Shown one piece after another: positions 1 to 8,324 of a stretch of 45,278 nt of DNA; positions within the stretch are counted from its first letter, which is position 1; every line of letters starts with the position of its first letter. The translations under genes and the position numbers were made by a program. Origin of the DNA: CAZGZD01 sp964401915. Lineage in GTDB: Bacteria; Patescibacteriota; Microgenomatia; UBA1406; GWC2-37-13. The notes below the pieces were generated by a model. That model did not search any database. It was not told the origin of the DNA and worked only from the letters and a program-made list of their open reading frames with translations. The DNA lies in the NCBI GenBank assembly GCA_964401915.1, contig CAYOAI010000007.1:1-45278 (forward strand), given 5' to 3'.

Positions 1-238
1 ACTCATAGATTTTGGGGTCAAGATAACTTGGCAATCCGTCCATAGGATCCATATCATTTACGACGTAAGTAAATTCCACATCGTGTCCATCATGCTTCAA
101 AGCTTCATATAATAGGCCATGTGTTGCGATAGCTCGAAGAGAACCAGCATGTGCATGCCCCGATGGAGTCTTCATGTCATCAACTCGATGATGAATCTCT
201 TTTTGTATTTTCTCAGCAAGTGAATCTGCCCAGTACAT
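1..238 (-). CDS. lysS: Lysyl-tRNA synthetase, class I (N-terminal part)
   Basis: Partial gene running off the left edge; the first 79 codons read from an ATG at 238. It would charge tRNA-Lys with lysine. The start MYWADSLAEKI and the segment TPSGHAHAGSLRA match the N-terminus and the HIGH-like signature of class I LysRS (the archaeal, spirochaete and some-bacteria type), and the following FTYVVNDMDPMDGLPSYL matches the conserved DD-DP region. The KMSKS loop and C-terminal domain lie outside the window. It is divergent from dapL, so a lysine user and lysine makers share one intergenic region. The class I assignment rests on these motifs, and the typical class II LysRS motifs cannot be expected this early. 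Confidence 0.82.
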   Translation of the reverse strand, partial: MYWADSLAEKIQKEIHHRVDDMKTPSGHAHAGSLRAIATHGLLYEALKHDGHDVEFTYVVNDMDPMDGLPSYLDPKIYE

Positions 239-379
239 ATAAAATCTAGAGTTAAGAATTTAGAATTATGAATTAAAAAATCAAGAATTGCAAAAAGTAT
301 TTGCTGATTATAACTGATTCAACTGACCCGGACTAAGTCGGGGCTGACTTGACTGATTACATTCTATCAAAAGCAAAGC

Positions 380-400
380 TATAAATGGTAAAATTACTTC
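380..400 (+). promoter_or_regulatory. dapL promoter -10, near-leaderless
   Basis: TAAAAT at 389-394 ends 6 bases before the dapL ATG, and an alternative TATAAA lies at 380-385. No Shine-Dalgarno sequence is seen. A start at or just before the ATG is inferred, giving a leaderless or nearly leaderless mRNA. No good -35 box was found. Confidence 0.4.
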
Positions 401-1624
401 ATGGCCAGACTTAATTCTAACTATCAAAAACTTCAAGGAGGATACCTCACATCTCAAATATCAAAAAAACTTAGAGAATATAAGGCAAATAATCCAGAAA
501 GTAAAATTATAAAGTTGGGTATCGGAGATACAACCCAGCCTCTTACTCCCTCTGTGGTGTCCGCTCTTTCGACTGTAGTTTCTGATCTTTCACAAAAGAA
601 TACATATACTGGGTATGGAGATGAGCATGGCAGCAGCAAATTGCGAGAAGCTTTATCAAGATTTTATAGTCAAAGAGGTGTTGTTCTTGAGTCAGACGAA
701 ATATTCATATCAGATGGTGCAAAGTCCGACGCCGCTAATATTCAGGAGATATTTGCAGCAGACTCGATTGTTGCTGTGCAAGACCCAGTCTATCCTGTAT
801 ACGTTGATTCATCTGTAATGCATGGTTTGACTGGCGATATACAAGATGGCAAGTATAAGCAGCTTGTATATCTGGCATGTACGGCCGAAAACGGATTTTT
901 TCCTGATCTACCAGATACGCGGGTGGATCTTATCTACTTTTGCAATCCAAATAACCCATCAGGAGCCGTAGCAACTCGGGATGAGCTGCAGCAACTTGTC
1001 GATTATGCACGAGAGAGAGAGGCGATCATTATCTACGATGCTGCATACTCCGCATTCATTCAGGACGATTCACTCCCAAAATCAATATACGAAATAGAAG
1101 GGGCGATCACATGCGCAATTGAGATAAGTAGCTTCTCAAAGTGGGCTGGATTCACAGGTGTGCGGCTCGGGTGGACTGTGGTGCCAAAGACACTTGTCGT
1201 TCAAGATTCAAAGCCAGGCGACGCTTGGAGCCAGTGGTTTAGACGACAAGCTACCATGTTCAATGGAGCATCCAATATTGCTCAAGCCGGAGGATTTGCT
1301 GTGCTTACTGAAGCAGGACAACAGGAAGTCAGCGGACTCATTGATTATTATATGGCAAATGCAAAGTCTATAAGAGTAGGTTTAGAAAAGGTGGGATTTA
1401 CAGTCTATGGTGGAGATAATGCTCCTTACATATGGGCAAAGACACCCAATGGTATGAATTCATGGGATTTCTTCGATCTTCTCCTTGAGCAAGTTCAAGT
1501 TGTGTGTACTCCAGGATCAATCTTTGGACCATCGGGTGAGGGATATTTTCGCCTCTCAGCATTTGGAGATCAGGAAGAAACGAATGAAGCAATAGACAGA
1601 ATTACTAATAACTTAAAAATATGA
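401..1624 (+). CDS. dapL: LL-diaminopimelate aminotransferase DapL
   Basis: PLP fold-type I aminotransferase, 407 aa, the usual DapL length. It converts tetrahydrodipicolinate directly to LL-diaminopimelate, bypassing the succinylase and acetylase steps. Visible marks: the DapL-type N-terminus (LNSNYQKLQGGYL), KLGIGDTTQPL near residues 38-48, GYGDEHG 71-77, ISDGAKSD 103-110, CNPNNPSG 181-188, the SFSK loop with the Schiff-base lysine K247, and FTGVRLG with the carboxylate-binding arginine R255. It overlaps lysA by 4 bases (ATGA), so the two are translationally coupled. The ATG has a -10 box close upstream and no Shine-Dalgarno. Confidence 0.95.
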   Translation: MARLNSNYQKLQGGYLTSQISKKLREYKANNPESKIIKLGIGDTTQPLTPSVVSALSTVVSDLSQKNTYTGYGDEHGSSKLREALSRFYSQRGVVLESDEIFISDGAKSDAANIQEIFAADSIVAVQDPVYPVYVDSSVMHGLTGDIQDGKYKQLVYLACTAENGFFPDLPDTRVDLIYFCNPNNPSGAVATRDELQQLVDYAREREAIIIYDAAYSAFIQDDSLPKSIYEIEGAITCAIEISSFSKWAGFTGVRLGWTVVPKTLVVQDSKPGDAWSQWFRRQATMFNGASNIAQAGGFAVLTEAGQQEVSGLIDYYMANAKSIRVGLEKVGFTVYGGDNAPYIWAKTPNGMNSWDFFDLLLEQVQVVCTPGSIFGPSGEGYFRLSAFGDQEETNEAIDRITNNLKI

Positions 1625-2880
1625 ACAAGAAGCTCCCATTTGACAAAAAGTTTATCGAGGAGATTGCTAAGAAATATCCAACACCTTTTTATCTGTATGA
1701 TGAGAAAGCAATAAGAGAGAATGCGAGAGCTCTGAATGAAGCTTTTTCATGGGTGGATGGATATAAGAATTACTTCGCGGTAAAAGTGAACCCTAATCCT
1801 TATATTGTAAAGTTGCTCAAGGAGGAGGGAATGTATATTGATTGTAGTTCAATGGCCGAGCTTTTATTGGCCGAAAAACTTGGATATAAGGGAGAACAAA
1901 TTATGTTTACTTCCAACGATACCCCGTGGCAAGAATTTAAAAAAGCTACGGAGCTTGGAGCTATAATCAATTTTGACGACATATCATACATCGAATATTA
2001 TGAGCAGAATGTGGGAAAACTTCCCGAGCTTGTTAGCTTTAGATACAATCCTGGTCCTCGAAAATCAGGTAATGTGATAATCGGAGAGCCAAAAGAAGCA
2101 AAATATGGTCTTACCTATGAGCAGATTTTTGAAGCTTACAAAATTGCAAAGCAAAAGGGAGTAAAGCGATTTGGCTTGCACACTATGGTGGTCTCAAATG
2201 AGCTTGATATGAATGCCCATATTGAGACAGCCCATATGATGTTTGAACTTGCAAGTGAAATCTCAGAAAAGGTTGGAATAGTCGTTGAATTCATTAATCT
2301 TGGTGGTGGTTATGGTATACCATACAAACCAACTGATAAAAAAATAGATTTGGATAGTCTATCTTTGAGCATAAAGACTTTGTATGAGGAAGTATTTATG
2401 TCTTCAAGTACCAAGCCAAGAATTATCATGGAGCATGGGAGATATGTAACTGGTCCATATGGGTATTTTATAACTCGTGTAATTCACAAAAAAGATACAT
2501 ATAAAAAATATATAGGAGTCGATGGAACTGTCGTTAGCTTCTACCGAATTGTGGTAAACAAAGGCTATCATGAAATAAGCGTTTTGGATCATGAGTACGA
2601 AGCAAATGACCACATATACGATGTCGTTGGATCGCTTTGTGAAAATAATGATAAGTTTGCTATAGATCGTGATTTACCAAAAATTGAGATAGGAGATATT
2701 CTTGTTGTGCACAACGGGGGAGCACATGCTCGAGCTTTAAGCACGGACTATAATGCAAAATTAAGACCCGCTGAACTTCTTCTTAGAGAAAATGGACAAG
2801 TGTTTCAGATTAGGAGAGCCGAGACGGTCGATGATTATTTTGCTACCCTTGATTTTGAAGGGCTCTCTGACTTTAAATAA
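1621..2880 (+). CDS. lysA: Diaminopimelate decarboxylase
   Basis: Fold-type III PLP decarboxylase, 419 aa, making lysine from meso-diaminopimelate. The PLP lysine is K55 in FAVKVNPNP. The glycine loop reads NLGGGYGIPY, and the phosphate-binding segment is EHGRYVTGPYG (EPGR in most members). The C-terminal active-site cysteine segment reads SLCENND, and the usual GAY turn appears as GAHARALSTDYN. These variations suggest a divergent LysA branch, but all expected blocks are present in order. It is translated from the ATGA overlap with dapL. Its 3' end overlaps the convergent dapA by 8 bases. No diaminopimelate epimerase gene is seen in the window, although one is expected between DapL and LysA in the pathway. 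Confidence 0.93.
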   Translation: MNKKLPFDKKFIEEIAKKYPTPFYLYDEKAIRENARALNEAFSWVDGYKNYFAVKVNPNPYIVKLLKEEGMYIDCSSMAELLLAEKLGYKGEQIMFTSNDTPWQEFKKATELGAIINFDDISYIEYYEQNVGKLPELVSFRYNPGPRKSGNVIIGEPKEAKYGLTYEQIFEAYKIAKQKGVKRFGLHTMVVSNELDMNAHIETAHMMFELASEISEKVGIVVEFINLGGGYGIPYKPTDKKIDLDSLSLSIKTLYEEVFMSSSTKPRIIMEHGRYVTGPYGYFITRVIHKKDTYKKYIGVDGTVVSFYRIVVNKGYHEISVLDHEYEANDHIYDVVGSLCENNDKFAIDRDLPKIEIGDILVVHNGGAHARALSTDYNAKLRPAELLLRENGQVFQIRRAETVDDYFATLDFEGLSDFK

Positions 2881-3766
2881 GTTGAAGCTTTTTAAGCTCG
2901 GCAAGAAGGAGTTCTTTCTTAGCCGGTTCCATCGCACAGATAGGCAGACGGAATACTTCTTTAATCTTGCCCATTGCGGTGAGCGCTGTCTTGACAGCAT
3001 CTGGACTTGATCCGACAAAATTAAGATCAATGAGCCTTTTATACTTATTAAAGATTTGATCAGCTTCACCTGTCTTCCCATCAAGATAAAGGTGTGTCAT
3101 CTGAGAAGCTTCACGGGGCACTTCATTGGCAAACACAGATATTGCTCCGTCTCCACCGGCTGCAATTACAGCTGGGGTCATATAGTCGTCTCCCGATAAC
3201 ACCTTAAATCCCGCGGGGCGGCCACTTATGACATCTTTGATTTGGGAAATATCACCAGATGATTCTTTTACGCCTATAATCGATTTAAACTCATTGGCAA
3301 GTTTGAGTATAGTCTCTGTCTCAATATTTTTGCCAGTTCGACTTTGAATGTTGTAGATAATGATTGGTAGGTCTACAGAGTCAGCTACCGCTTTGTAGTG
3401 CTCATATATCCCAGCTTGTGAAGGCTTGACATAGTAGGGGGTGGCAATAAGCAGCCCATCAGCTCCAGCGGCTTTTGCGAGCTTACCCAGCTCTACCACT
3501 TTTCGAGTTGATGCATGGGTTGCTCCTGCAATCACTGGGATTTGTCCAGCGATTTTAGTTGTTGTGAACTTAACTATCTCGCTATATTCTTCATCTGTGA
3601 GACCCTGTGCCTCGCCGGTTGTGCCACATACAATGATGCCGTCAGTGCCAGACTCAACCTGCCACTGGAGTAGATTGGCAAACGAATCGTAGTCGATTGA
3701 TCCATCCTCATTAAAAGGGGTGACAATTGCAACAAGTGCACCTCTTAGGTCTTTAAGATTACTCAT
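2873..3766 (-). CDS. dapA: 4-hydroxy-tetrahydrodipicolinate synthase
   Basis: Class I aldolase (TIM barrel), 297 aa, condensing pyruvate with aspartate semialdehyde. The substrate loop GTTGE is at 48-52, the catalytic tyrosine is Y138 in IIIYNIQSRTG, R143 is the carboxylate-binding arginine, and the Schiff-base lysine is K167 in IIGVKESSGD. The usual YNVPGRTG is changed to YNIQSRTG. The start lies 1 base downstream of the dapB stop, so it is co-transcribed as lysC-dapB-dapA. The ATG at 3766 gives the canonical N-terminus (LRGALVAIVTPF). Confidence 0.95.
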   Translation of the reverse strand: MSNLKDLRGALVAIVTPFNEDGSIDYDSFANLLQWQVESGTDGIIVCGTTGEAQGLTDEEYSEIVKFTTTKIAGQIPVIAGATHASTRKVVELGKLAKAAGADGLLIATPYYVKPSQAGIYEHYKAVADSVDLPIIIYNIQSRTGKNIETETILKLANEFKSIIGVKESSGDISQIKDVISGRPAGFKVLSGDDYMTPAVIAAGGDGAISVFANEVPREASQMTHLYLDGKTGEADQIFNKYKRLIDLNFVGSSPDAVKTALTAMGKIKEVFRLPICAMEPAKKELLLAELKKLQLI

Positions 3767-3767
3767 A

Positions 3768-4565
3768 TTATTTTTTTATTTTACTATAAACTTCAGCCTC
3801 AAGGTAATCATCGAAAGTATAGAATCCAGGCTTTTGACCGACAAGCCAGTGTGCCGCAAGAAGCGCTCCTTTGGGGTAAATAGCTCGATCCCGTGCAGTA
3901 TGAGTAATCTCCACATATTCAGAGCCGGCATCAAATTCGGCCGTATGAATACCAACGACTTCTCCTTCTCTAATTGACTCAATATATAAGTTGTCTGATT
4001 CATCTTGATTAGTATTTTTTCCAAGCATAATTTTATTTTTAGTAGATGAGTTTTGGAGGATGATATCTGCTATTTTTTTAGCAGTACCAGATGGTGCGTC
4101 TTTTTTGTGAATATGATGAGTCTCAGTGATCGATGGGTCAAATCTATATGTGGAAGATATGGCATCAAAAAGTGAAGCTGCGTATTCGATGATCTTAAAG
4201 TAAAGATTTGTACCAATGCCAAAGTTGGGGGCTGTCAAAAATCGAAGATTTTTTTCTTCAATAATTTTTTTAACCTCTTCAAGGTCTTCTTCCCATCCTG
4301 TTGTGCCAACTATAATCGCAACGTCTGGACGAGTTTGGGCAACATGCTTCACTATCGATAGCGGGCACTCTTTGTGAGAGAAGTCGATGATAACATCAGC
4401 CGCATCTATTGGAGTTGAGTTAATATTCTCGTGATTGGCTCCGGGGTCTGTAGCATCAACAATTGCCGAAACTGTTGCATGATTATCTTCCTCTATTGCC
4501 CTTTTTATAAGATGACCGACTTGGCCAAAGCCATGAATGATGATTGATATATCTTGGACGGACAT
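3768..4565 (-). CDS. dapB: 4-hydroxy-tetrahydrodipicolinate reductase
   Basis: NAD(P)H-dependent reductase, 265 aa, acting after DapA. It has a Rossmann glycine motif GFGQVG at 12-17, VGTTGW at 86-91, APNFGIGTN at 112-120, and the catalytic and substrate-binding block ETHHIHKKDAPSG at 148-160 with the conserved His and Lys. It sits between lysC and dapA in one operon, 37 bases after lysC. The product feeds DapL on the opposite strand. Confidence 0.95.
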   Translation of the reverse strand: MSVQDISIIIHGFGQVGHLIKRAIEEDNHATVSAIVDATDPGANHENINSTPIDAADVIIDFSHKECPLSIVKHVAQTRPDVAIIVGTTGWEEDLEEVKKIIEEKNLRFLTAPNFGIGTNLYFKIIEYAASLFDAISSTYRFDPSITETHHIHKKDAPSGTAKKIADIILQNSSTKNKIMLGKNTNQDESDNLYIESIREGEVVGIHTAEFDAGSEYVEITHTARDRAIYPKGALLAAHWLVGQKPGFYTFDDYLEAEVYSKIKK

Positions 4566-4602
4566 AGTAGTACTTATTATAATTTAAATAACGACTATTG
4601 CA

Positions 4603-5922
4603 TTAGGATTTAAGCTTCGCAATAAAGTGCGAATGAAGTAGAGTGAGAGCTTTGAGCTTATCACTTGCCGCAATGACGAAGCTTATATTGATCTCGGAGT
4701 TTCCGAAGCTGATCATCTCAATGGCAATATTTGCCTCATGCAGAATCTTTGTGCAATCGGCAATAATTCCTTGATTGTTGCGCAATTTTTTTGAGACGAG
4801 TGCTACTATACTGCAATTTTTTTTGATGCTCAATTTTCCAAATGGAGCAATCGCTTCTTTGAGCTTAGCTATAAGCTTTGCGTCCAAAGTATCTGTGGTC
4901 AAAGATACTGAGGCCTCAGACACTGCAATAATATCCACACTTATTCTAAGTGCAGCAAACACTGAAAAAAACTCACCCAGATATCCAGAGGTGCCGATCA
5001 TACTGGGATTATAGATTGTAAGAATGATCTCATCATCTTTGGTCGCTATACTGAATCCGGATGAATCCTGTTTGTTCGTTATTTTCGTACCACTTGCTTG
5101 AGGGTTAAATGTATTTTTGACCTGAATGGGAATAGAAGCGAGGTATGCTGGCTTGAGTGAATTATTGTACATTACTCGAGCTCCCCAATTGGATAGCTCA
5201 AAGGCCTCCTCATACGAGAAAGTATCTATTACCTGCGCTTGGGGAACTATCTTTGGGTCGGCTGACATGATTCCATCTACATCGGTCCATATTTCAATGG
5301 AGATGGCGTTAAGTGCTGAAGCGAGTATTGTCGCTGTGAGATCTGATCCGCCACGGCCAAGCGTCGTAGTCCGACCTTGCTCATCTTGTGCAATGTATCC
5401 TGTCACAACAGGAATCAGTTGTTTGTCAAAAAGAGGTGCAAGTCGGTCATTGGCATTTTTTGTAGTTGCCGATTCAACATACTTAGCATTTCCAAAGGTG
5501 CTATCTGTGACAATTATGTCACGTGAATCAACAGGTGTCGCATTGATACCGCAAGATGCAAGATATGCACGGATAATGTGTATAGAAAATCTTTCACCAT
5601 AGCTCGCTATTGCATCTACTTTTTGACTGGGTGGAAGTTTCTCATTTTCTTCTTCTTTAAGCTTATTGAGAAGGGTGGCTACCTCTGTGGGTGTATCAAT
5701 ATTAAGTTCTTCACAGAGACTTTGGAGACGGGTCGCAATTGCTTCAAATGTATCTATGCCGTGGGCAAGGTCAATAAGTAGATTGGTAATGCCTGACTGT
5801 GCTGATACAACAACGAGTTTTCTTTCAGCAGTTGAGCTTTTTAAGATTTGTGGAATTGTGCTAATTGACTCGGCATTCCCGACAGAAGTACCTCCGAATT
5901 TGAAAATAGTAAGATTGAGCAT
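4603..5922 (-). CDS. lysC: Aspartate kinase
   Basis: Phosphorylates aspartate, the first committed step towards lysine and diaminopimelate. 439 aa. The N-terminal amino-acid kinase domain has KFGGTSVGNAESI at 8-20, SYGERFS, and GRGGSDLTATILA in the nucleotide-binding region. The C-terminal third, from about residue 300, reads as tandem ACT domains, so feedback control by lysine (and perhaps threonine) is plausible. Monofunctional: no homoserine dehydrogenase domain. A TATAAT lies 12 bases upstream on the minus strand (5935-5940), giving at most a very short leader. It heads lysC-dapB-dapA. No asd gene for the next step is in the window. Confidence 0.95.
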   Translation of the reverse strand: MLNLTIFKFGGTSVGNAESISTIPQILKSSTAERKLVVVSAQSGITNLLIDLAHGIDTFEAIATRLQSLCEELNIDTPTEVATLLNKLKEEENEKLPPSQKVDAIASYGERFSIHIIRAYLASCGINATPVDSRDIIVTDSTFGNAKYVESATTKNANDRLAPLFDKQLIPVVTGYIAQDEQGRTTTLGRGGSDLTATILASALNAISIEIWTDVDGIMSADPKIVPQAQVIDTFSYEEAFELSNWGARVMYNNSLKPAYLASIPIQVKNTFNPQASGTKITNKQDSSGFSIATKDDEIILTIYNPSMIGTSGYLGEFFSVFAALRISVDIIAVSEASVSLTTDTLDAKLIAKLKEAIAPFGKLSIKKNCSIVALVSKKLRNNQGIIADCTKILHEANIAIEMISFGNSEINISFVIAASDKLKALTLLHSHFIAKLKS

Positions 5923-5986
5923 AGAATTTAAACAATTATATCAAGCAAAAAGCTACGCAGAGCGCGCAGAATGCCGTATGGGGGGA

Positions 5987-6445
5987 TTATTTAACTTGTA
6001 GAATATTGTAGATAATTTTCCCTGATGGAATAACTACCTCTACCTTTTCGCCTACGCGCTTGCCAATAAGAGCATGGCCAATGGGGGAGTTCTGGGAAAG
6101 TTTTTGCTTGGTGATATCTGCTTCAAAATCGCCCACAATCTGAAATTCTTGTTTCTCCCCGTTGACTTGAGCTATGACTGTATTTCCGACACTAATTGCC
6201 GAGGTTGAGCCTCCGCTTTGGACAATCTCATGATTTTTCATGATCTCCTCTATCTCAAGCATTCGGCTATCTATAAAAGATAGGGATTCACGAGCTGCGT
6301 GATACTCGCTGTTTTCTTTGAGATCTCCCATTGATCGGGCTTTTTGGAGGCGGTCTACAGCTTGAGGCCGCTTTATCTCCTGAAGCTCTTTGTACTCAGT
6401 CTCAAGACTCTCGAATCCTGTCTGAGTAAGTTGAATTTTATTCAT
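5987..6445 (-). CDS. greA: Transcription elongation factor GreA
   Basis: Stimulates transcript cleavage by backtracked RNA polymerase. 152 aa, full family length. The N-terminal coiled coil (about residues 10-75) carries the usual blocks ARSMGDLKENSEYHAARE and the RMLEIEEIM register, followed by the FKBP-like domain with VGNTVIAQVNGE, SPIGHALIGKRVGE and VVIPSGK. Unlike many genes here, it has a real leader with a promoter, a terminator-like hairpin and a Shine-Dalgarno sequence inside the hairpin (separate entries). The lysC operon starts 64 bases downstream in the same direction. Confidence 0.96.
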   Translation of the reverse strand: MNKIQLTQTGFESLETEYKELQEIKRPQAVDRLQKARSMGDLKENSEYHAARESLSFIDSRMLEIEEIMKNHEIVQSGGSTSAISVGNTVIAQVNGEKQEFQIVGDFEADITKQKLSQNSPIGHALIGKRVGEKVEVVIPSGKIIYNILQVK

Positions 6446-6493
6446 AAAAAAATCCCCTCATCTAAAACGTTCAATAGGCTCATATTGAGGGGG
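6446..6493 (-). promoter_or_regulatory. greA leader hairpin with U-run: candidate attenuator or RBS-masking element
   Basis: Read on the minus strand, CCCCCTCA (6493-6486) can pair with TGAGGGG (6460-6454), and the 3' arm is followed by A and seven T residues that run directly into the ATG. The 3' arm contains the only Shine-Dalgarno-like sequence (GAGGGG, about 8 bases before ATG). The loop holds a smaller competing stem, CAATA/TATTG. The structure could terminate transcription or block initiation. E. coli greA is known to have a leader terminator, so auto-control is a reasonable inference. Confidence 0.55.
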
Positions 6494-6506
6494 TCTAAGT
6501 AGTATA

Positions 6507-6535
6507 ATACTACTACACCTCGAAGCTGATGTCAA
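6507..6535 (-). promoter_or_regulatory. greA promoter
   Basis: TTGACA on the minus strand at 6535-6530, a 17-base spacer, then TAGTAT at 6512-6507. The predicted start near 6500 places the hairpin within the first bases of the leader. The -10 lies inside a 17-base inverted repeat (AGTAGTA-TAA-TACTACT, 6498-6514). On the plus strand this also contains TATAAT (6503-6508), which could serve the tRNA gene. Confidence 0.5.
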
Positions 6536-6581
6536 TTGTCGCCGATTCATCGGGGGCAATACAGGTTAGATTTAAGATATT

Positions 6582-6653
6582 GGCCCCATCGTCTAGTGGT
6601 TAGGACGCTAGGTTCTCATCCTAGTAACACGGGTTCGACTCCCGTTGGGGTCA
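6582..6653 (+). tRNA. tRNA-Glu (anticodon CTC)
   Basis: A full cloverleaf can be drawn. Acceptor GGCCCCA pairs with TGGGGTC (one G-U). D-arm is GTC/GAC, anticodon stem CTAGG/CCTAG with loop TTCTCAT (anticodon 6615-6617 = CTC), and T-arm ACGGG/CCCGT with loop TTCGACT. The discriminator is A at 6653 and CCA is not encoded. Layout matches bacterial tRNA-Glu (T8, C9, short variable loop). Its 3' half is overlapped on the opposite strand by the serine recombinase, which identifies this tRNA as the probable integration target. Confidence 0.96.
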
Positions 6654-8313
6654 CAGGACGCTCTAAATCATCATTTGAGATCTTATTTAGACTGAGCAAA
6701 GGCGATAATATCGGGGTTCCATTAACGAGTTGGTCATATGTTGGTGGCACTTCAAATAGTAGTCCAAAAAAGGATGCGTTTTTGAGAGGATCAGAGCCTC
6801 CTAACAGTAAATCATGCAGGTGTTCCATAAAATAATCTGCATAGTTGAGCGCTGTTTGTATATCTATTCCCTCATACTCTTTTTTGTTACGTTGATCTAT
6901 TAATCTGGCCTTCTCACGAAGTAATTTTTCAATGTCCTGCTCAAACATATTAATGACTCCTGGAGAGTCGAGGGATTTAATTTTATCTTTTAGCATTTGT
7001 AGCTCCTGATCAGCAGCAGTTATTCTTTGCGCGAGTGATACAACCTCATTCGATACGTATTTTTCCCTTTTGTGCCATTCTTCCAGGACTATTGCATTGA
7101 AGCTTTTTCTGAAAGAAGAGGTGAACTGGATATTTTTGACAAATTTCTCAATGGCATCATGTAGCTTGTTTTTATTTATGCTCCAGTATTTGTGCTTACG
7201 ACTACAGTGATATCTAGCAATATGCTCACCTGACTTGCTACGAGGCGCACTTCCAAGAAGAGGCTTGTGGCAGGTATTGCAGACAATATACTGCTTATAT
7301 GGGTAGTCTGGGTTATTTTTATTTCTTTTTTGCAAATATTCTGGTATTTTTCCCTTATATACTTTGACAAGACCATCTTCTTCTACCACTGTTTTTTTTC
7401 CTTTGTTTGCTCTGTTAAAGAGATCGATTGAGACGAGTCCCTCGAATTTACACTTAACAGGGTCGTTTGTCCATTTTTCTGTGTTTACTCCCGCATAGAT
7501 GGTGTTTTGAATATATCGCTGAAGCAATTTTACAGTCAAGGGATTGCCGCCAATATATCCAATCACTTTGACTTTATTTTTCTTGTCTCGGAGCTTTCTT
7601 TTCCTTGTTTTAAATCCAAGTAAATTCACTTTATCAACAATCTCCTCGTCCGAGAGGGTATTTTGAGCCCTTAGTACAAACATAGCTATAAACCACTCAG
7701 CTTCAATATGATGTGGTCTGTATACATACCTACTTCCGTGAGGAGTGTCAATTCTTTCGCTTAGATAGCCAGGAGGAGCACCTCTGGCTGTATATCCTAA
7801 TTGGGTATACCTTATTTCAGATCCGATCAATCTTACCAATATTGATCTTGCTTCTTGTCTAACCCTTTCTGCCTCAAGCATCTCGCTTGTATGACTTGGC
7901 TGATCCACCGACCAGTTATATTTCTTTCCGAGATGAGCAAGCTTATTGACTGTCGTTGGATTTATGATACCCGCTACGTCAATGAGATTTACTCCGTATT
8001 TCACAAGTTGAGATTTAAGCTGAGCATAAACCATTGATCCGCCACGAGTAAATCTGTCAATAGATTTAACTAAAAACCACTGTATTGTCCCCCTATGCTC
8101 CTTGCAGTAGTCAATTGCCTCCTGACTAGGTTGTATTTCTCCTGTGGCTGATTCTATAAACTTGAAAAATTTTATTACGGCTATATTTTTTTCTGCAGCA
8201 AATCTCTCAATTTGAGCCTTCTGATCCTCTGGCGAGTCACCAATAAGTCCCTGTTTTGTGGAAGAAACTCGTACAGCAGCGATCCCAAATTGTTTTTGTT
8301 GTTGGATTTCCAT
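6616..8313 (-). CDS. Large serine recombinase (site-specific integrase)
   Basis: 565 aa. N-terminal resolvase catalytic domain: R15-V-S17 is the arginine/nucleophilic-serine pair in AAVRVSSTKQG, with S84-I-D-R87-F-T-R90 carrying the other active-site arginines. The recombinase domain follows from about 165 to 300 (TARGAPPGYLSE), with a zinc ribbon at C345, C348, C370 and H374, then a coiled coil around 405-470. This is the architecture of phage and ICE-type serine integrases. The last 12 codons are read from the antisense of tRNA-Glu (TPTGVEPV), and the stop TGA is the complement of anticodon-loop bases 6616-6618. So the element most likely integrated in the tRNA 3' end. No clear Shine-Dalgarno before the ATG at 8313; a small ORF ends 11 bases upstream. 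Confidence 0.93.
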   Translation of the reverse strand: MEIQQQKQFGIAAVRVSSTKQGLIGDSPEDQKAQIERFAAEKNIAVIKFFKFIESATGEIQPSQEAIDYCKEHRGTIQWFLVKSIDRFTRGGSMVYAQLKSQLVKYGVNLIDVAGIINPTTVNKLAHLGKKYNWSVDQPSHTSEMLEAERVRQEARSILVRLIGSEIRYTQLGYTARGAPPGYLSERIDTPHGSRYVYRPHHIEAEWFIAMFVLRAQNTLSDEEIVDKVNLLGFKTRKRKLRDKKNKVKVIGYIGGNPLTVKLLQRYIQNTIYAGVNTEKWTNDPVKCKFEGLVSIDLFNRANKGKKTVVEEDGLVKVYKGKIPEYLQKRNKNNPDYPYKQYIVCNTCHKPLLGSAPRSKSGEHIARYHCSRKHKYWSINKNKLHDAIEKFVKNIQFTSSFRKSFNAIVLEEWHKREKYVSNEVVSLAQRITAADQELQMLKDKIKSLDSPGVINMFEQDIEKLLREKARLIDQRNKKEYEGIDIQTALNYADYFMEHLHDLLLGGSDPLKNASFFGLLFEVPPTYDQLVNGTPILSPLLSLNKISNDDLERPVTPTGVEPVLLG

Positions 8314-8324
8314 AGTACTTGATT

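Noticed and set aside
327..343. Short hairpin CCCGGAC-TAA-GTCGGG upstream of dapL
   Set aside because: Short, with a mismatch, no T-run and no link to a gene end; not called.
5126..5602. 158-codon plus-strand ORF
   Set aside because: Antisense shadow of lysC, whose motifs are unambiguous.
6536..6835. 99-codon plus-strand ORF across the tRNA
   Set aside because: It covers the tRNA and the antisense of the recombinase; no independent support.
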